Assembly (NCBI RefSeq): GCF_001618865.1
Contig: NZ_CP015136.1
Span: 7,041,001 to 7,105,000, forward strand
DNA: 64,000 nt
Source: Luteitalea pratensis
GTDB lineage: Bacteria; Acidobacteriota; Vicinamibacteria; Vicinamibacterales; Vicinamibacteraceae
Direction: 5' to 3'
Part shown: positions 32,301 to 40,467 of the stretch, piece after piece
How positions within the stretch are numbered: the stretch's first letter is position 1
Layout: every line of letters starts with the position of its first letter
Position numbers and translations under genes: made by a program
The notes under the pieces: model-generated
What the model was told of the DNA's origin: nothing
Seen by the model: only the letters and a program-made list of their open reading frames with translations
The model's database searches: none

Positions 32301-33067
32301 TGGTCATCGCCGGCCAGGGCCCGACCCTGTTGCTCATCCCCGGCATCCAGGGGCGCTGGGAATGGACCAAGCCGGCCGTCGAGGCCCTCGCGCAACGTCA
32401 CCGCGTGGTGAGCTACTCGCTGTGTGGGGAGCGCCAGGCCGTGCCACCACTCGTGGCACGGTCGTTCGACGACCTCGTCCTCCAGGCCCTCAATGCGCTC
32501 AATCGCGCCACCGACGGCCCGGCCGTCGTCTGCGGCGTCTCGTATGGAGGACTGATCGCATTGCGACTGGCGGCCCGCTATCCCGCCCGGGTGCGGGCGC
32601 TGGTGCTGGCCTCGCCGCTGAACGCGGACTTCTCGCCGGACGAACGCATGCGCCGGTGGGTGGCGCATCCGCGCCTGAACGCGCCGGCCTTCCTGGCAGG
32701 GTCGCCGGGACGAATCGTCCCGGAGCTCCGGGCCGCGCACGGCCGCAGTTGGGTGCCGCGCGCGATCGGCCTGCTGAGCCGAGTCGTGCGGGCGCCGCAC
32801 TCGCCCGATCGGATGGCCGAGCGGATGCGAATGCTGGCGAGCGAGGATTTCGTGGCCGACTGCGTCACCGCGAGCCAACCGACACTGCTCATCACCGGCG
32901 AGACGGGTCTCGACCGCATCGTCCCGGCCGAGGCGAGTTGCCGGATGCTGACGTGGCTGCCCAATGCCCGCCACGTGACTCTCGATCGGACGGGACACTG
33001 GGGCCTCGTGACGCGACGCGATGCGTTCGCGCGGGAGGTCACGCAATTCGTGGAGACACTACCGTGA
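32300..33067 (+). CDS. alpha/beta-fold hydrolase in the fatty-acid oxidation operon
   Basis: A 255-residue single-domain hydrolase. The ATG at 32300 shares its A with the upstream TGA and has GAGGAA 5-10 bases upstream. Motifs: oxyanion LLLIPGIQGRWEW, nucleophile elbow CGVSYGGLIA, acid region LLITGETGLDRIVP and the histidine in LDRTGHWG. The sequence resembles the MhpC/AB-hydrolase group, with no specific substrate motif. Its position between a FadN-type enzyme and a thiolase, with 1-4 bp overlaps on each side, suggests a role on acyl-CoA or ester intermediates, perhaps as a thioesterase or a lipase-like feeder; that is inference. Confidence 0.87.
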   Translation: MVIAGQGPTLLLIPGIQGRWEWTKPAVEALAQRHRVVSYSLCGERQAVPPLVARSFDDLVLQALNALNRATDGPAVVCGVSYGGLIALRLAARYPARVRALVLASPLNADFSPDERMRRWVAHPRLNAPAFLAGSPGRIVPELRAAHGRSWVPRAIGLLSRVVRAPHSPDRMAERMRMLASEDFVADCVTASQPTLLITGETGLDRIVPAEASCRMLTWLPNARHVTLDRTGHWGLVTRRDAFAREVTQFVETLP

Positions 33068-34242
33068 CCGATGCCGTCCTCGTTGCTGCTGTTCGGACTC
33101 CCGTCGGCAAGGCACCTCACGGCCACTTCCGGCATGTACGCCCGGACGACCTCGCGGCGCTCGTGTTGAAGGCCGCTCTCGATCGCGTCCCAGGACTGGA
33201 ACCTGCCGCGGTGGACGACGTCGTCATGGGCTGCGCGATGCCGGAGGGCGAGCAGGGGATGAACGTGGCGCGCATCGCGAGCCTGCGTGCGGGCGTGCCG
33301 CACAGCGCCTCGGCGGTGACGGTGAACCGCTTCTGCGCGTCGGGCCTCGAAGCGATCGCGTGTGCGGTCGATCGCGTACGTGGCGGCAGCGCGGACGTGG
33401 TGCTTGCCGGGGGCACGGAGTCCATGAGCCTCGTGCCCATGGGCGGCCACAAGATCGCGCCGAACCCGGTCCTGGTCGCGTCGTACCCGGACGTCTACCT
33501 CACGACCGGCCTGGTTGCCGAGAATCACGCCCGCGAGTACCGCATCTCGCGCGAGGCCCAGGACGCGTTTGCTTACGAGAGCCATCGTCGCGCCATCGCG
33601 GCGCAGGATGCGGGCCGATTCGATGCCGAGATCGTGCCGGTGCACACGACGCGGCTGTCGGTGTCGGGCGCCAATGCACTCGCCACCGAGCAGGTGACGA
33701 TCTCGGCCGACGAGGGGCCGAGGCGCGACACGTCGATCGAAGCGCTGGCCAGGCTGCGTCCGGCGTTCCATACCAACGGGACGGTGACTGCCGGGAACGC
33801 ATCGCAGATGAGCGATGGCGCGGCAGCCGTCGTGGTCATGAGCGAGGCCCGGGCGCGTGCGCTCGGCGTGCAACCACTGGCCAGGCTCGTGGCCTACGCG
33901 ACGGCCGGTGTGGAACCGGAACGCTTCGGGATCGGACCGGTTCCTGCGGTCCGCAAGGTCCTGGCGCGAGCGGGTCTCACCCTGGCCGACATCGACCTCA
34001 TCGAAATCAACGAGGCATTCGCGAGCCAGGTGCTTGCCTGCACGCATGATCTCGAACTCGACCTCACGAAGGTGAATGTCAACGGCGGTGCGATCGCCCT
34101 GGGGCATCCGCTCGGGTGTACCGGTGCCAAGCTGACCGCAACGCTCCTGCACGAGCTCGCACGGCGCCGTGGCCGCTACGGCATCGTCACCATGTGCGTC
34201 GGCGGCGGCATGGGCGCAGCGGGCATATTCGAGAGAATGTAG
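33064..34242 (+). CDS. fadA: acetyl-CoA acyltransferase (3-ketoacyl-CoA thiolase)
   Basis: A 392-residue thiolase catalysing the last step of beta-oxidation. The GTG start at 33064 overlaps the previous stop by 4 bp. Catalytic residues are all present: nucleophile C91 in [10 protein letters not shown], the histidine in [12 protein letters not shown], and the second cysteine in [12 protein letters not shown]. The N-terminus [13 protein letters not shown] and [15 protein letters not shown] are typical. The gene completes a hydratase/dehydrogenase-hydrolase-thiolase operon. An acyl-CoA dehydrogenase lies 1.7 kb downstream, so the locus resembles a fadN-fadA-fadE set split by two menaquinone genes. 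Confidence 0.95.
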   Translation: MTDAVLVAAVRTPVGKAPHGHFRHVRPDDLAALVLKAALDRVPGLEPAAVDDVVMGCAMPEGEQGMNVARIASLRAGVPHSASAVTVNRFCASGLEAIACAVDRVRGGSADVVLAGGTESMSLVPMGGHKIAPNPVLVASYPDVYLTTGLVAENHAREYRISREAQDAFAYESHRRAIAAQDAGRFDAEIVPVHTTRLSVSGANALATEQVTISADEGPRRDTSIEALARLRPAFHTNGTVTAGNASQMSDGAAAVVVMSEARARALGVQPLARLVAYATAGVEPERFGIGPVPAVRKVLARAGLTLADIDLIEINEAFASQVLACTHDLELDLTKVNVNGGAIALGHPLGCTGAKLTATLLHELARRRGRYGIVTMCVGGGMGAAGIFERM

Positions 34243-34245
34243 ATC

Positions 34246-34273
34246 GGGTGCCGGGTATCGGGTGCCGGGTGCC
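34246..34273 (+). repeat. heptamer array GGGTGCC between fadA and mqnB
   Basis: Units GGGTGCC, GGGTATC, GGGTGCC, GGGTGCC fill almost the whole spacer between the thiolase stop (34242) and the mqnB start (34278). Confidence 0.88.
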
Positions 34274-34277
34274 AACG

Positions 34278-34850
34278 ATGACCAACATCTCTCGAATCCT
34301 CGTCGTCGCAGCAACTGACCGCGAATTGGCCGCGGCGGCTGGCTGGCGCACGCTGTGCTGCGGCGTGGGCCCGGTGGACGCCGCGGCGGCGACCGCCGCG
34401 GCCGTTGCATTGGCGCGGCCCGTGGCAATTCTTCACATCGGGATCGCCGGCACACGCCGGGCCCGGGCGCTTCCGCCGGCCACGCTGGTGATCGGCACCG
34501 AGGCGCGGTACCACGACCTGTCGGTGCCGTCACACCTCGCCCCGAGTGTTGTCGTGACATCGCCGACGCTGGTGGCGGCCGCCGCGCGCGCTTTCCCTGA
34601 CGCACCACGCCTCGCGATCGGGACCAGCGGCCGGATCGGCGGCACGATCGATACCGACGTCGAGGCGATGGAAGGCTACGCGGTGCTGCGAGCAGCCCAG
34701 ATGGCGGGCGTGCCGGCCATTGAGGTGCGGGTCATCTCCAACGAGATCGAGCAGGAGGATCGGAAGTTGTGGCAATTCGAGGCGGCCTTCGCCGCCGTTC
34801 ACGCGGCAACGCCACGACTCGTGGAGGAGGTAGCACGATGCGCGAGCTGA
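34278..34850 (+). CDS. mqnB: futalosine hydrolase
   Basis: A 190-residue nucleosidase of the MTA/SAH family that splits futalosine in the futalosine menaquinone pathway. It has ILHIGIAGTR (phosphorylase-fold glycine loop), GTEARYHDLSVP and the C-terminal TDVEAMEGYAVLRAAQMAG with VRVISNEI, where the SNE-like element carries the purine-binding residues. The family is usually about 200 residues. The stop overlaps the start of mqnD by 13 bp, so the two are translationally coupled. Assignment to MqnB rather than a general MTA nucleosidase rests on the mqnD neighbour and on the VEAMEGYA pattern. Confidence 0.9.
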   Translation: MTNISRILVVAATDRELAAAAGWRTLCCGVGPVDAAAATAAAVALARPVAILHIGIAGTRRARALPPATLVIGTEARYHDLSVPSHLAPSVVVTSPTLVAAAARAFPDAPRLAIGTSGRIGGTIDTDVEAMEGYAVLRAAQMAGVPAIEVRVISNEIEQEDRKLWQFEAAFAAVHAATPRLVEEVARCAS

Positions 34851-35812
34851 CGTTCGGCTACTCGCCGTGCCCGAACGACACGTATGCGTTCCACGCGCTG
34901 GCGCACGGGCTCACCGACGCCCCGTTCCGGGTCCGCCCAGTGTTGCTCGACATCGAGGAACTGAACCGCCGGGCGCACGCGGGCGAGTTCGACCTGACCA
35001 AGTTGAGCGTGGGCGCGTTTGCGAGCATTGGCGACCGTTATCGCCTGCTGCGCAGCGGCGCCGCGCTGGGACATGCCGTCGGCCCGCTCGTCGTGGCACG
35101 CACGCCAATGACGTTGGCTGAGGCGGTAAGCCGCAAGGTGGCCATCCCCGGGACAGAAACGACGGCCTATCGGCTGCTGCGCCTGGCGGCGGCCGGGCTC
35201 CCGCCGTCTACCGGCTTTGGCGTGCCAGGCGGAGAGCCGGCCCTCCCCCCCGTCAACGTTGTTCCGACGCTGGCCCGCGAGGGACTCGCGGAGCAGGCCC
35301 CCACATCGCTCGTGGAGATGCGCTATGACCGGATCCTGCGGGCCATCGCGGATGGCGAAGTGGACGCCGGGCTGATCATCCATGAGAGTCGCTTCACCTA
35401 CGCCGATCACGGACTCGTGAAGGTGATCGATCTCGGCGACTGGTGGGAGAAGGAGACCGGCCTTCCCGTTCCGCTCGCCGGGATCTGCGCCCGCGCCGAT
35501 CTGGGCGACGACGTGCGGATGGCGGCCGAGCGGGCCATTCGGGCATCGGTGCAGTACGCGTTCGATCACCCGGATGCGAGCCGCGAGTACGTCCGCGCTC
35601 ACGCGCAGGAGATGTCCGACGAGGTCTGCGCGCAGCACATCGCGCTGTACGTCAACGAGCACAGTCTCGACATTGGCGACGATGGTTTGCGCGCCATCGC
35701 GCGGCTGGTCGAGGGTCCGCTCTCCGAGTGCGACGCGGTGCCCGGGCAGGTAGGGCCGGCTCTCCGAGCCCGGCCTCGAGAGCATAAGATCGGATCTGCC
35801 GGAAATCACTGA
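34838..35812 (+). CDS. mqnD: 1,4-dihydroxy-6-naphthoate synthase
   Basis: MqnD converts cyclic dehypoxanthinyl futalosine to dihydroxynaphthoate. The ATG at 34838 has GGAGG 9 bases upstream. Diagnostic motifs are FGYSPCPNDTYAFHALAHG at the start, FDLTKLSVGAF, and GLIIHESRFTYADHGL. The product is 324 residues, longer than usual (about 270-290). The excess is explained by repeats: a REP remnant (35228-35245) is read as GVPGGEPALPPV, and a full REP (35750-35775) supplies the C-terminal QVGPALRARP part. The stop (35810-35812) abuts another REP. Substrate-binding residues appear intact, so the protein is probably active despite the insertions. Confidence 0.93.
   Translation: MRELTFGYSPCPNDTYAFHALAHGLTDAPFRVRPVLLDIEELNRRAHAGEFDLTKLSVGAFASIGDRYRLLRSGAALGHAVGPLVVARTPMTLAEAVSRKVAIPGTETTAYRLLRLAAAGLPPSTGFGVPGGEPALPPVNVVPTLAREGLAEQAPTSLVEMRYDRILRAIADGEVDAGLIIHESRFTYADHGLVKVIDLGDWWEKETGLPVPLAGICARADLGDDVRMAAERAIRASVQYAFDHPDASREYVRAHAQEMSDEVCAQHIALYVNEHSLDIGDDGLRAIARLVEGPLSECDAVPGQVGPALRARPREHKIGSAGNH
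35228..35245 (-). repeat. REP remnant inside mqnD
   Basis: GGCGGAGAGCCGGCCCTC keeps the loop and right arm of the GTAG-type hairpin but has lost the left arm and the CTAC foot. It is translated in frame as PGGEPALPP. Confidence 0.6.
35750..35775 (+). repeat. REP hairpin inside the 3' end of mqnD
   Basis: GTAGGGCCGGCTC, loop TCC, GAGCCCGGCC, imperfect by one C. It encodes part of the final VGPALRARP segment of the protein. Confidence 0.8.
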
Positions 35813-35868
35813 CCGTCGACCTGACTTGTCCGCCGGAGCCTTGGCGAAGGTGGAAGGTCGACGGCTAC
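35813..35868 (-). repeat. REP hairpin with a 30-bp insertion in its loop
   Basis: Arms CCGTCGACCT (35813-35822) and AGGTCGACGG (35855-35864) plus CTAC match the 29872 copy, where the loop is 2 nt. Here the loop is 32 nt and holds CTTGTCCGCCGGAGCCTTGG and the rest of a unit related, inverted, to the 30-bp tandem repeat at 46884-46973. Confidence 0.8.
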
Positions 35869-35869
35869 A

Positions 35870-35932
35870 GGCGTTAGTCGTCAAGCGTCAGGCGTTAGTA
35901 AGGCATCAGGCATCAGGCATCAGGCATGACAA
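35870..35932 (+). repeat. heptamer array containing the start codon of the acyl-CoA dehydrogenase
   Basis: Units GGCGTTA, GTCGTCA, AGCGTCA, GGCGTTA, GTAAGGC, then ATCAGGC three times, then ATGACAA. The period is exactly 7. The ATG at 35926 is the start of the ninth unit. Confidence 0.88.
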
Positions 35933-37704
35933 TGACATCCCAGTTCGGTGGCGCGTGGCTGCTCGGCGAGACCTCGCAGGACGATGTGTTCAGGCCCGAG
36001 GACCGCAACGACGAGCATCGGATGATCGCCGCGACGGCGCAGGCCTTCATCGAGCAGGAGGTGATCCCGCGGAATGACGCGCTCGAGGCCAAGAACTGGG
36101 CCGTCGCGCGGCAATTGATGCGCCACTGCGGTGAACTGGGCCTGCTGGGCGTGGACGTCCCGGAGGACTTCGGCGGCGTCGGACTGGACACCGTCAGTTC
36201 CGTGCTCGTCTCGGAGGCGATGGGCCGGCACGCGTCGTTTGCGACGACTGCGGGCGCCCACATGGGTCTTTGCGTCGTGCCGCTGCTGTGGTTCGGCACA
36301 CCGGCGCAGCGATCGCGGTACCTGCCCGGACTCGTCGCCGGCGAGATCGTGGGCGCGTACGGCCTCAGCGAGGCCGGGTCAGGATCAGACGCCTTGGGGG
36401 CGCGTGCGACGGCAACGCCGCTGCCCGACGGCGGCTACGAACTCAACGGGGAGAAGCTCTGGATCACCAATTGCGGGTTCGCGGACCTCTTCGTCGTGTT
36501 CGCGAAGGTGAACGGCGATCACTTCACGGCGTTCCTCGTGCCCCGGACGACGCCTGGCGTCACGCCAGGTCGCGAGGAGCACAAGATGGGCCTGCACGGC
36601 TCGTCAACGGCGCCGTTGCTGCTGCAGGGCGCACGCGTCGGCGCCGACGCCGTGCTCGGTGAAGTCGGGAAGGGACACAAGGTCGCCTTCACCGTGCTCA
36701 ACTACGGCCGCTTCAAGCTCGGGGCGATGACCACGGGCGGGGCGCGGCAGGCGTTGAAGGAGGCGGCGAAGTACGCGGCCACGCGGCGCCAGTTCGGGCA
36801 GCCGATCGCGGACTTCGGTGCGATCAAGTTGAAGCTGTCCGAGATGGCCGCGCGCCTGTACGCCGGCGAGAGCGCGCTCTTCCGCGTCGCCGGATCCCTC
36901 GATCACGGCGGCACGCCGCACGAGGCGCGCAGCCGCGTCTTCGAGCAGCACGCGGTGGAGGCGTCGATCCTCAAAGTGCTCGCGAGCGAGACGCTGCAGT
37001 ACGTGCTCGACGAGAACATCCAGATCCACGGTGGCAACGGTTTCGTGCGCGACTACCCGGCCGAAGGGTATTACCGCGATGCCCGCGTGAACCGCATTTT
37101 CGAGGGCACCAACGAGATCAACCGTTTGCTCCTCGCAGGGCAGCTCGTACGTCGCGCTGCCAGGGGCGAGGTCGCGCTGATCGCCGCGGCCCGGGCGTTG
37201 CCCGAGCAGTTGCTGACACTGCCCATTACCCCCCCGGAAGAGGCGGGCGCGCTGCTCCGTCATGTGGCCTCCGGCCTCAAGCAGGCCACCGTGATGCTGC
37301 TGGGCGCGGCGATGCAGCGCTACCAGGAACAAATCGCCGACGAGCAGGAGGTGCTCGTGTGGATCGCCGACATGGCCATCGACGCCTACGCCGTGGACAG
37401 CACTGTCCTGCGTGCCCTGCGGGTGATCGGCGAGGCCGAGCCCGAGGTCGCGGCGAGCCATCGAGACGCGGCGTTGATCGTGGCGAGTGAGGCCGCGCTC
37501 CGTGCCGACGCGCTGCTCAGGCGGGCGCTGCCGGCGGTACTCGAGGGCGACATGCTGCGGATCGCGCTGTCGGGTGCGCGTCGGCTCCTCAAGATGCCGG
37601 CGGCCGATCAACGCCCGTGGCGCCGGAGCCTCGCTGCCGCTTGCGTCGCCAGGCCGGGCGCGGTCTTCGGCGAGCCCGCACGGCACGGTATGCTTGCCGG
37701 GTGA
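35926..37704 (+). CDS. fadE: acyl-CoA dehydrogenase (long, FadE/VLCAD-like)
   Basis: A 592-residue flavoenzyme catalysing the first oxidation of acyl-CoA. It has LGLLGVDVPEDFGGVGLDTV, the FAD-binding YGLSEAGSGSDALGARATA and NGEKLWITNCGFADLFVVFA. Further on are NYGRFKLGAMTTGGARQALK, the IQIHGGNGFVRDYPAEGYYRD block and RVNRIFEGTNEINRLLLAGQ. The C-terminal 170 residues are the helical extension found in very-long-chain-type enzymes and in FadE of the Bacillus fadNAE operon. The start could be the ATG at 35926 or 35932; both are in the heptamer array and lack a clear ribosome site. The stop overlaps the next gene by 4 bp. Confidence 0.93.
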   Translation: MTMTSQFGGAWLLGETSQDDVFRPEDRNDEHRMIAATAQAFIEQEVIPRNDALEAKNWAVARQLMRHCGELGLLGVDVPEDFGGVGLDTVSSVLVSEAMGRHASFATTAGAHMGLCVVPLLWFGTPAQRSRYLPGLVAGEIVGAYGLSEAGSGSDALGARATATPLPDGGYELNGEKLWITNCGFADLFVVFAKVNGDHFTAFLVPRTTPGVTPGREEHKMGLHGSSTAPLLLQGARVGADAVLGEVGKGHKVAFTVLNYGRFKLGAMTTGGARQALKEAAKYAATRRQFGQPIADFGAIKLKLSEMAARLYAGESALFRVAGSLDHGGTPHEARSRVFEQHAVEASILKVLASETLQYVLDENIQIHGGNGFVRDYPAEGYYRDARVNRIFEGTNEINRLLLAGQLVRRAARGEVALIAAARALPEQLLTLPITPPEEAGALLRHVASGLKQATVMLLGAAMQRYQEQIADEQEVLVWIADMAIDAYAVDSTVLRALRVIGEAEPEVAASHRDAALIVASEAALRADALLRRALPAVLEGDMLRIALSGARRLLKMPAADQRPWRRSLAAACVARPGAVFGEPARHGMLAG

Positions 37705-38387
37705 GACGTTTGCTGGCCGGGCTCGGCTACCTTCGGCCCCGGGGCTTCGTTGAGCGGGCCCGGTCAAGGGCCGCGCTCGGAGAGCGGGCCCTACCAACAG
37801 CCCTGACGTGCGTCGTTCTGCTGGCTGCCTGTTCGACTCAGCCGCCACAAGTCGATTACCGGAGCAGCCTCGTCGCACAGCGCGCCGAGAAGGACGCGAT
37901 GTTCCGCGAGGCCGTGGATTCGCCGGTCCCCAAGGCCGACCTCGATCGGTTCGTGCCGCTCGGGTATTACCCGATCGACGACACCTACCGCACGCCGGCC
38001 GCACTCGCGCCGCTGTCGGACGCCGAGTCGCCGGCCTTCGAGATGCCGACGTCCACCGGGCAGCGGCGGCAGATGCGGAAGGCAGGCAAGCTGAAATTCA
38101 CCCTGCACGGCCAGACCTACACGCTGACTGCCTTCGTCACCGCGGAGGACGCGGCGCGGCGACGACTGTTCGTGCCCTTCCGCGACCTCACGGCAGGTCT
38201 CGAGACCTATGCCTCGGGGCGGTATCTCGATCTCGATCGCACCCCCACCGGGCTCTATGACATCGACTTCAACACCGCATATCAGCCGTACTGTTATTAC
38301 GACGTGAAGTACGACTGTCCCATCCCGCCGGCGGAGAACCGCCTGACGGTGCCGATCCGCGCCGGCGAGCGCATGCGGCATCAGTAA
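37701..38387 (+). CDS. DUF1684 lipoprotein with REP-derived segment in its signal peptide
   Basis: From the GTG at 37701 (overlapping the upstream TGA) the product is 228 residues. The n-region MRRLLAG is separated from the hydrophobic core TALTCVVLLAAC by about 25 residues encoded by repeats (37715-37795). LAAC followed by STQ is a good lipobox. The mature part has DUF1684 features: YRSSLVAQRAEKDAMFREA, LDRFVPLGYYPIDDTYRTPA and the C-terminal YDIDFNTAYQPYCYYDVKYD with CPIPPAENRLTVPI. DUF1684 proteins are common and secreted, of unknown function. The long n-region may impair export, or translation may begin inside it. Confidence 0.85.
   Translation: MRRLLAGLGYLRPRGFVERARSRAALGERALPTALTCVVLLAACSTQPPQVDYRSSLVAQRAEKDAMFREAVDSPVPKADLDRFVPLGYYPIDDTYRTPAALAPLSDAESPAFEMPTSTGQRRQMRKAGKLKFTLHGQTYTLTAFVTAEDAARRRLFVPFRDLTAGLETYASGRYLDLDRTPTGLYDIDFNTAYQPYCYYDVKYDCPIPPAENRLTVPIRAGERMRHQ
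37768..37794 (-). repeat. REP hairpin inside the DUF1684 signal region
   Basis: GGGCC plus CGCTC, loop GGA, GAGCG plus GGCCC, then TAC, with one bulged G. It is nearly identical to the copy at 49008-49033. A weaker GTAG-footed palindrome lies just upstream (37715-37730). Confidence 0.8.
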
Positions 38388-38483
38388 TTCGTCATTCGTC
38401 ATTCGTCATTCGTCATTACTCATGGTTCATGGTTCATATGGTTCATATGGTTCATGACCAATGACCAATGACCAATGACTGAT
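38386..38483 (+). repeat. drifting heptamer array in a co-directional spacer
   Basis: Beginning in the TAA stop of the DUF1684 gene: AATTCGT, CATTCGT three times, CATTACT, CATGGTT twice, two 9-bp CATATGGTT units, CATGACC, AATGACC twice, AATGACT. It ends at the ribosome site of the HAD gene. It is AT-rich compared with all nearby sequence. Confidence 0.9.
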
Positions 38484-38499
38484 GTGGAGAGGTGACCGT

Positions 38500-39201
38500 G
38501 TGGCGCTCGCTGCTGTGATTTTCGACTTCGATGGCGTGCTCGCCGACAGCGAGCCCGTCCACTTGCAGGTCTTCCAGACCGTGCTCGACTCCATCGGCAT
38601 CACCTTTACCGCCGAGGAGTACTACGCGAAGTACCTGGGCTACAGCGACCGGGACGCGTTCGTGCAGGTGCTGAAGGACCGCGGCCTGACGATCGAGGAC
38701 GCCAGCCTCGAGGCACTGCTCGAAACCAAACAGGCGCTGTTCCCGCAGGCCATCGGCGATCACGCACTGTACCCGGGCGCGGCCGAGTGCATCGCGCGCG
38801 TGGCCGCCCATGTCCCGGTGGCCATCGCCTCCGGCGCCTTGCGACACGAGATCGAGCTGATCCTCGCGCGCAGCGGCCTCGACGGACGCTTCCCGGTGAT
38901 CGTCGCCGCCGGCGAGACACCGCGCAGCAAGCCCGCGCCCGACCCGTACGCACGCGCCTTCGCGCTGCTCGATGCCTCGGGCGCGCTCCGCGCCGGAGCA
39001 GCGCCGACCGACGTCGTGGCCATCGAGGACTCGGAGTGGGGGCTGCAGTCGGCCCGCGGCGCCGGCTTGCGAACGCTGGCCGTACTCACCTCGTACGGCA
39101 AGGACAGCCTCCCCAGCGCGGACGCGTGGGTGCCGTCGATCGCGGCCGTGACGATCGCCGAGCTCGAGGGACTGGTCGACGCGCGGAGCATCAGGGCGTG
39201 A
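38500..39201 (+). CDS. HAD-superfamily phosphatase (beta-phosphoglucomutase-like)
   Basis: A 233-residue haloacid-dehalogenase-type hydrolase. The GTG at 38500 has GGAGAGG 8-14 bases upstream; the ATG at 38482 would place the ribosome site inside the gene. Motif I is VIFDFDGVLADSE (nucleophile D and general acid D), motif II VAIASGA, motif III lysine in PRSKPAPDPY and motif IV VAIEDSEWGLQSARGAG. A helical cap between residues 15 and 85 gives a phosphoglucomutase/phosphoglycolate-phosphatase subclass I form. The substrate is not determined. The stop overlaps the following SirB1-like gene by 4 bp. Confidence 0.9.
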   Translation: MALAAVIFDFDGVLADSEPVHLQVFQTVLDSIGITFTAEEYYAKYLGYSDRDAFVQVLKDRGLTIEDASLEALLETKQALFPQAIGDHALYPGAAECIARVAAHVPVAIASGALRHEIELILARSGLDGRFPVIVAAGETPRSKPAPDPYARAFALLDASGALRAGAAPTDVVAIEDSEWGLQSARGAGLRTLAVLTSYGKDSLPSADAWVPSIAAVTIAELEGLVDARSIRA

Positions 39202-40091
39202 CCCCCGGAGACGTCGAGGCCTTCGTCGCGCTGGCCCAGCGGCCCGGCGAGGACGACCTTGCGGAGGCGGCGCTGCAGCTGGCGCGGATCGAATACCCCG
39301 GCCTGCGCGCCGACGACACGCTGGTGTTGTTGCAGGCACTCGTCGATCGCACGGCGGCGTTCGTGCAGGCGTCGGCCGCTCCCGGCGACGCCGTGGGCCA
39401 CCTGCAGCACCTCGGACAGTTCCTCTTCGACTTGGAGGGGTTCACCGGTAACCTGAGCGACTACGACGACCCGCGCAACAGCTTCCTGAACGACGTGCTC
39501 GTGCGCCGGACCGGCATCCCGATCACGCTCTCGATCATCTACATCCACGTCGGGCGGCGGATTGGCCTGTGGCTCGAGGGCGTCAACTTTCCCGGCCACT
39601 TCCTCGTGCGCTGCAAGGGGATGCTCGGTGACGTCGCCCCGACCGAGGACCTGATCCTCGACCCCTTCCACGGCGGCATCGTCCTCACCGAACGCGACTG
39701 CGCGCGGATCCTCTCGCGACACGCCGGCGAGGGCGCCCGCTTCGATCGCACCCTGCTCGCGCCGGCGTTCAAGGTGCACATCCTGGTGCGCATGCTCGTC
39801 AACCTGAAGCGGGCCTACGCAAAGTTGCGGTCGTTCTCGCGGGCACGCGACGTCTCGGACCTGGTCCTCGCGCTGGACCCGACCTCGCTCACCGAGTTGC
39901 GCGACCGCGGGCTCCTCTCCTACCAGATGGGACATTACGGGGTCGCCCTCGCGGACCTCGAACGGTACCTGGCGCTGACCGCGCGGCGGACCCGCCGGAA
40001 CGAAGACGACGACTCGGAACTCAAGGAAGAGTTCGAGGCGGTGTGGGAGCACGTGAAGAACCTGCGCCGCAGGGTGGCCTCACTCAACTGA
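39198..40091 (+). CDS. SirB1-family protein (transglutaminase-like fold plus TPR tail)
   Basis: The 297-residue product starts at a GTG overlapping the HAD stop. The core reads NLSDYDDPRNSFLNDVLVRR, then GIPITLSIIYIHVGRRIGL and VNFPGHFLVRC, then LILDPFHGG, typical of the SirB1/transglutaminase-like family. The usual catalytic Cys is replaced in this family (LNDVL region), so enzyme activity is doubtful. The last 90 residues (AKLRSFSRARDVSDLVLALD and LSYQMGHYGVALADLERYL) form TPR-like helices. Its cellular role is not established; it is often found near protein-modification or translation genes. Confidence 0.85.
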   Translation: MTPGDVEAFVALAQRPGEDDLAEAALQLARIEYPGLRADDTLVLLQALVDRTAAFVQASAAPGDAVGHLQHLGQFLFDLEGFTGNLSDYDDPRNSFLNDVLVRRTGIPITLSIIYIHVGRRIGLWLEGVNFPGHFLVRCKGMLGDVAPTEDLILDPFHGGIVLTERDCARILSRHAGEGARFDRTLLAPAFKVHILVRMLVNLKRAYAKLRSFSRARDVSDLVLALDPTSLTELRDRGLLSYQMGHYGVALADLERYLALTARRTRRNEDDDSELKEEFEAVWEHVKNLRRRVASLN

Positions 40092-40467
40092 CCTTCGCTC
40101 GGGCGGCAGAACCACTTTGTTTGAACAAGTGGGTGGTACCAGCTGTCTCGCCTGCATCATTCGATCCGTCATGCTGGATCGCATCGCTCCGCCATTTTGG
40201 ATCCGGGGCGAAATTCCTGCCGTGCCAGCCGGCAAACACTCACAGATCGCACCGCCGTCGGGCTGGCAGGAAGGTTGCTGTATCGCCACGTATTCGGTGC
40301 GATTGGTACCAGCGGGACTCCACTTCGACCCTGCCTGTAAAAAACCATTCCGGTGCATGACCGTGGCAAGAGGCGCCCGGGACACGCGCGGGAGGTCGCA
40401 CTCGCTTTGTGGTCCGAGTCGACGGGCGCTGGCCCGGAGACTCATGCGGACATTTCAAGGAGGACGG
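40092..40467. promoter_or_regulatory. 376-bp leader upstream of the TonB receptor
   Basis: No gene is convincing here. The region is less GC-rich than its surroundings. The palindrome TGGTACCA occurs twice, at 40134-40141 and 40314-40321, each followed by AGC, 180 bp apart; this could be an operator pair. A CTGCCTGTAAAAAACC tract lies near 40340. The ribosome site AGGAGG (40457-40462) is strong. A regulated promoter for an outer-membrane receptor is expected, but no sigma consensus is clear. Confidence 0.45.

Noticed and set aside
32362-33063. N-terminal extension of the thiolase
   Set aside because: It lies within the hydrolase gene in another frame; the thiolase N-terminus matches the GTG at 33064.
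38398-38480. ATG-rich array (CATGGTT, AATGACC) as a small coding gene
   Set aside because: Frames are short and interrupted by stops, with no ribosome site; it is a heptamer array.
38787-39197. Upstream extension of the SirB1-like gene inside the HAD gene
   Set aside because: The GTG at 39198 in an ATGA-like overlap is the natural start; the extension is shadow sequence of the HAD gene.
40092-40467. Riboswitch upstream of the TonB receptor
   Set aside because: No cobalamin, TPP or other riboswitch core sequence could be recognised; only paired palindromes and a ribosome site are visible.
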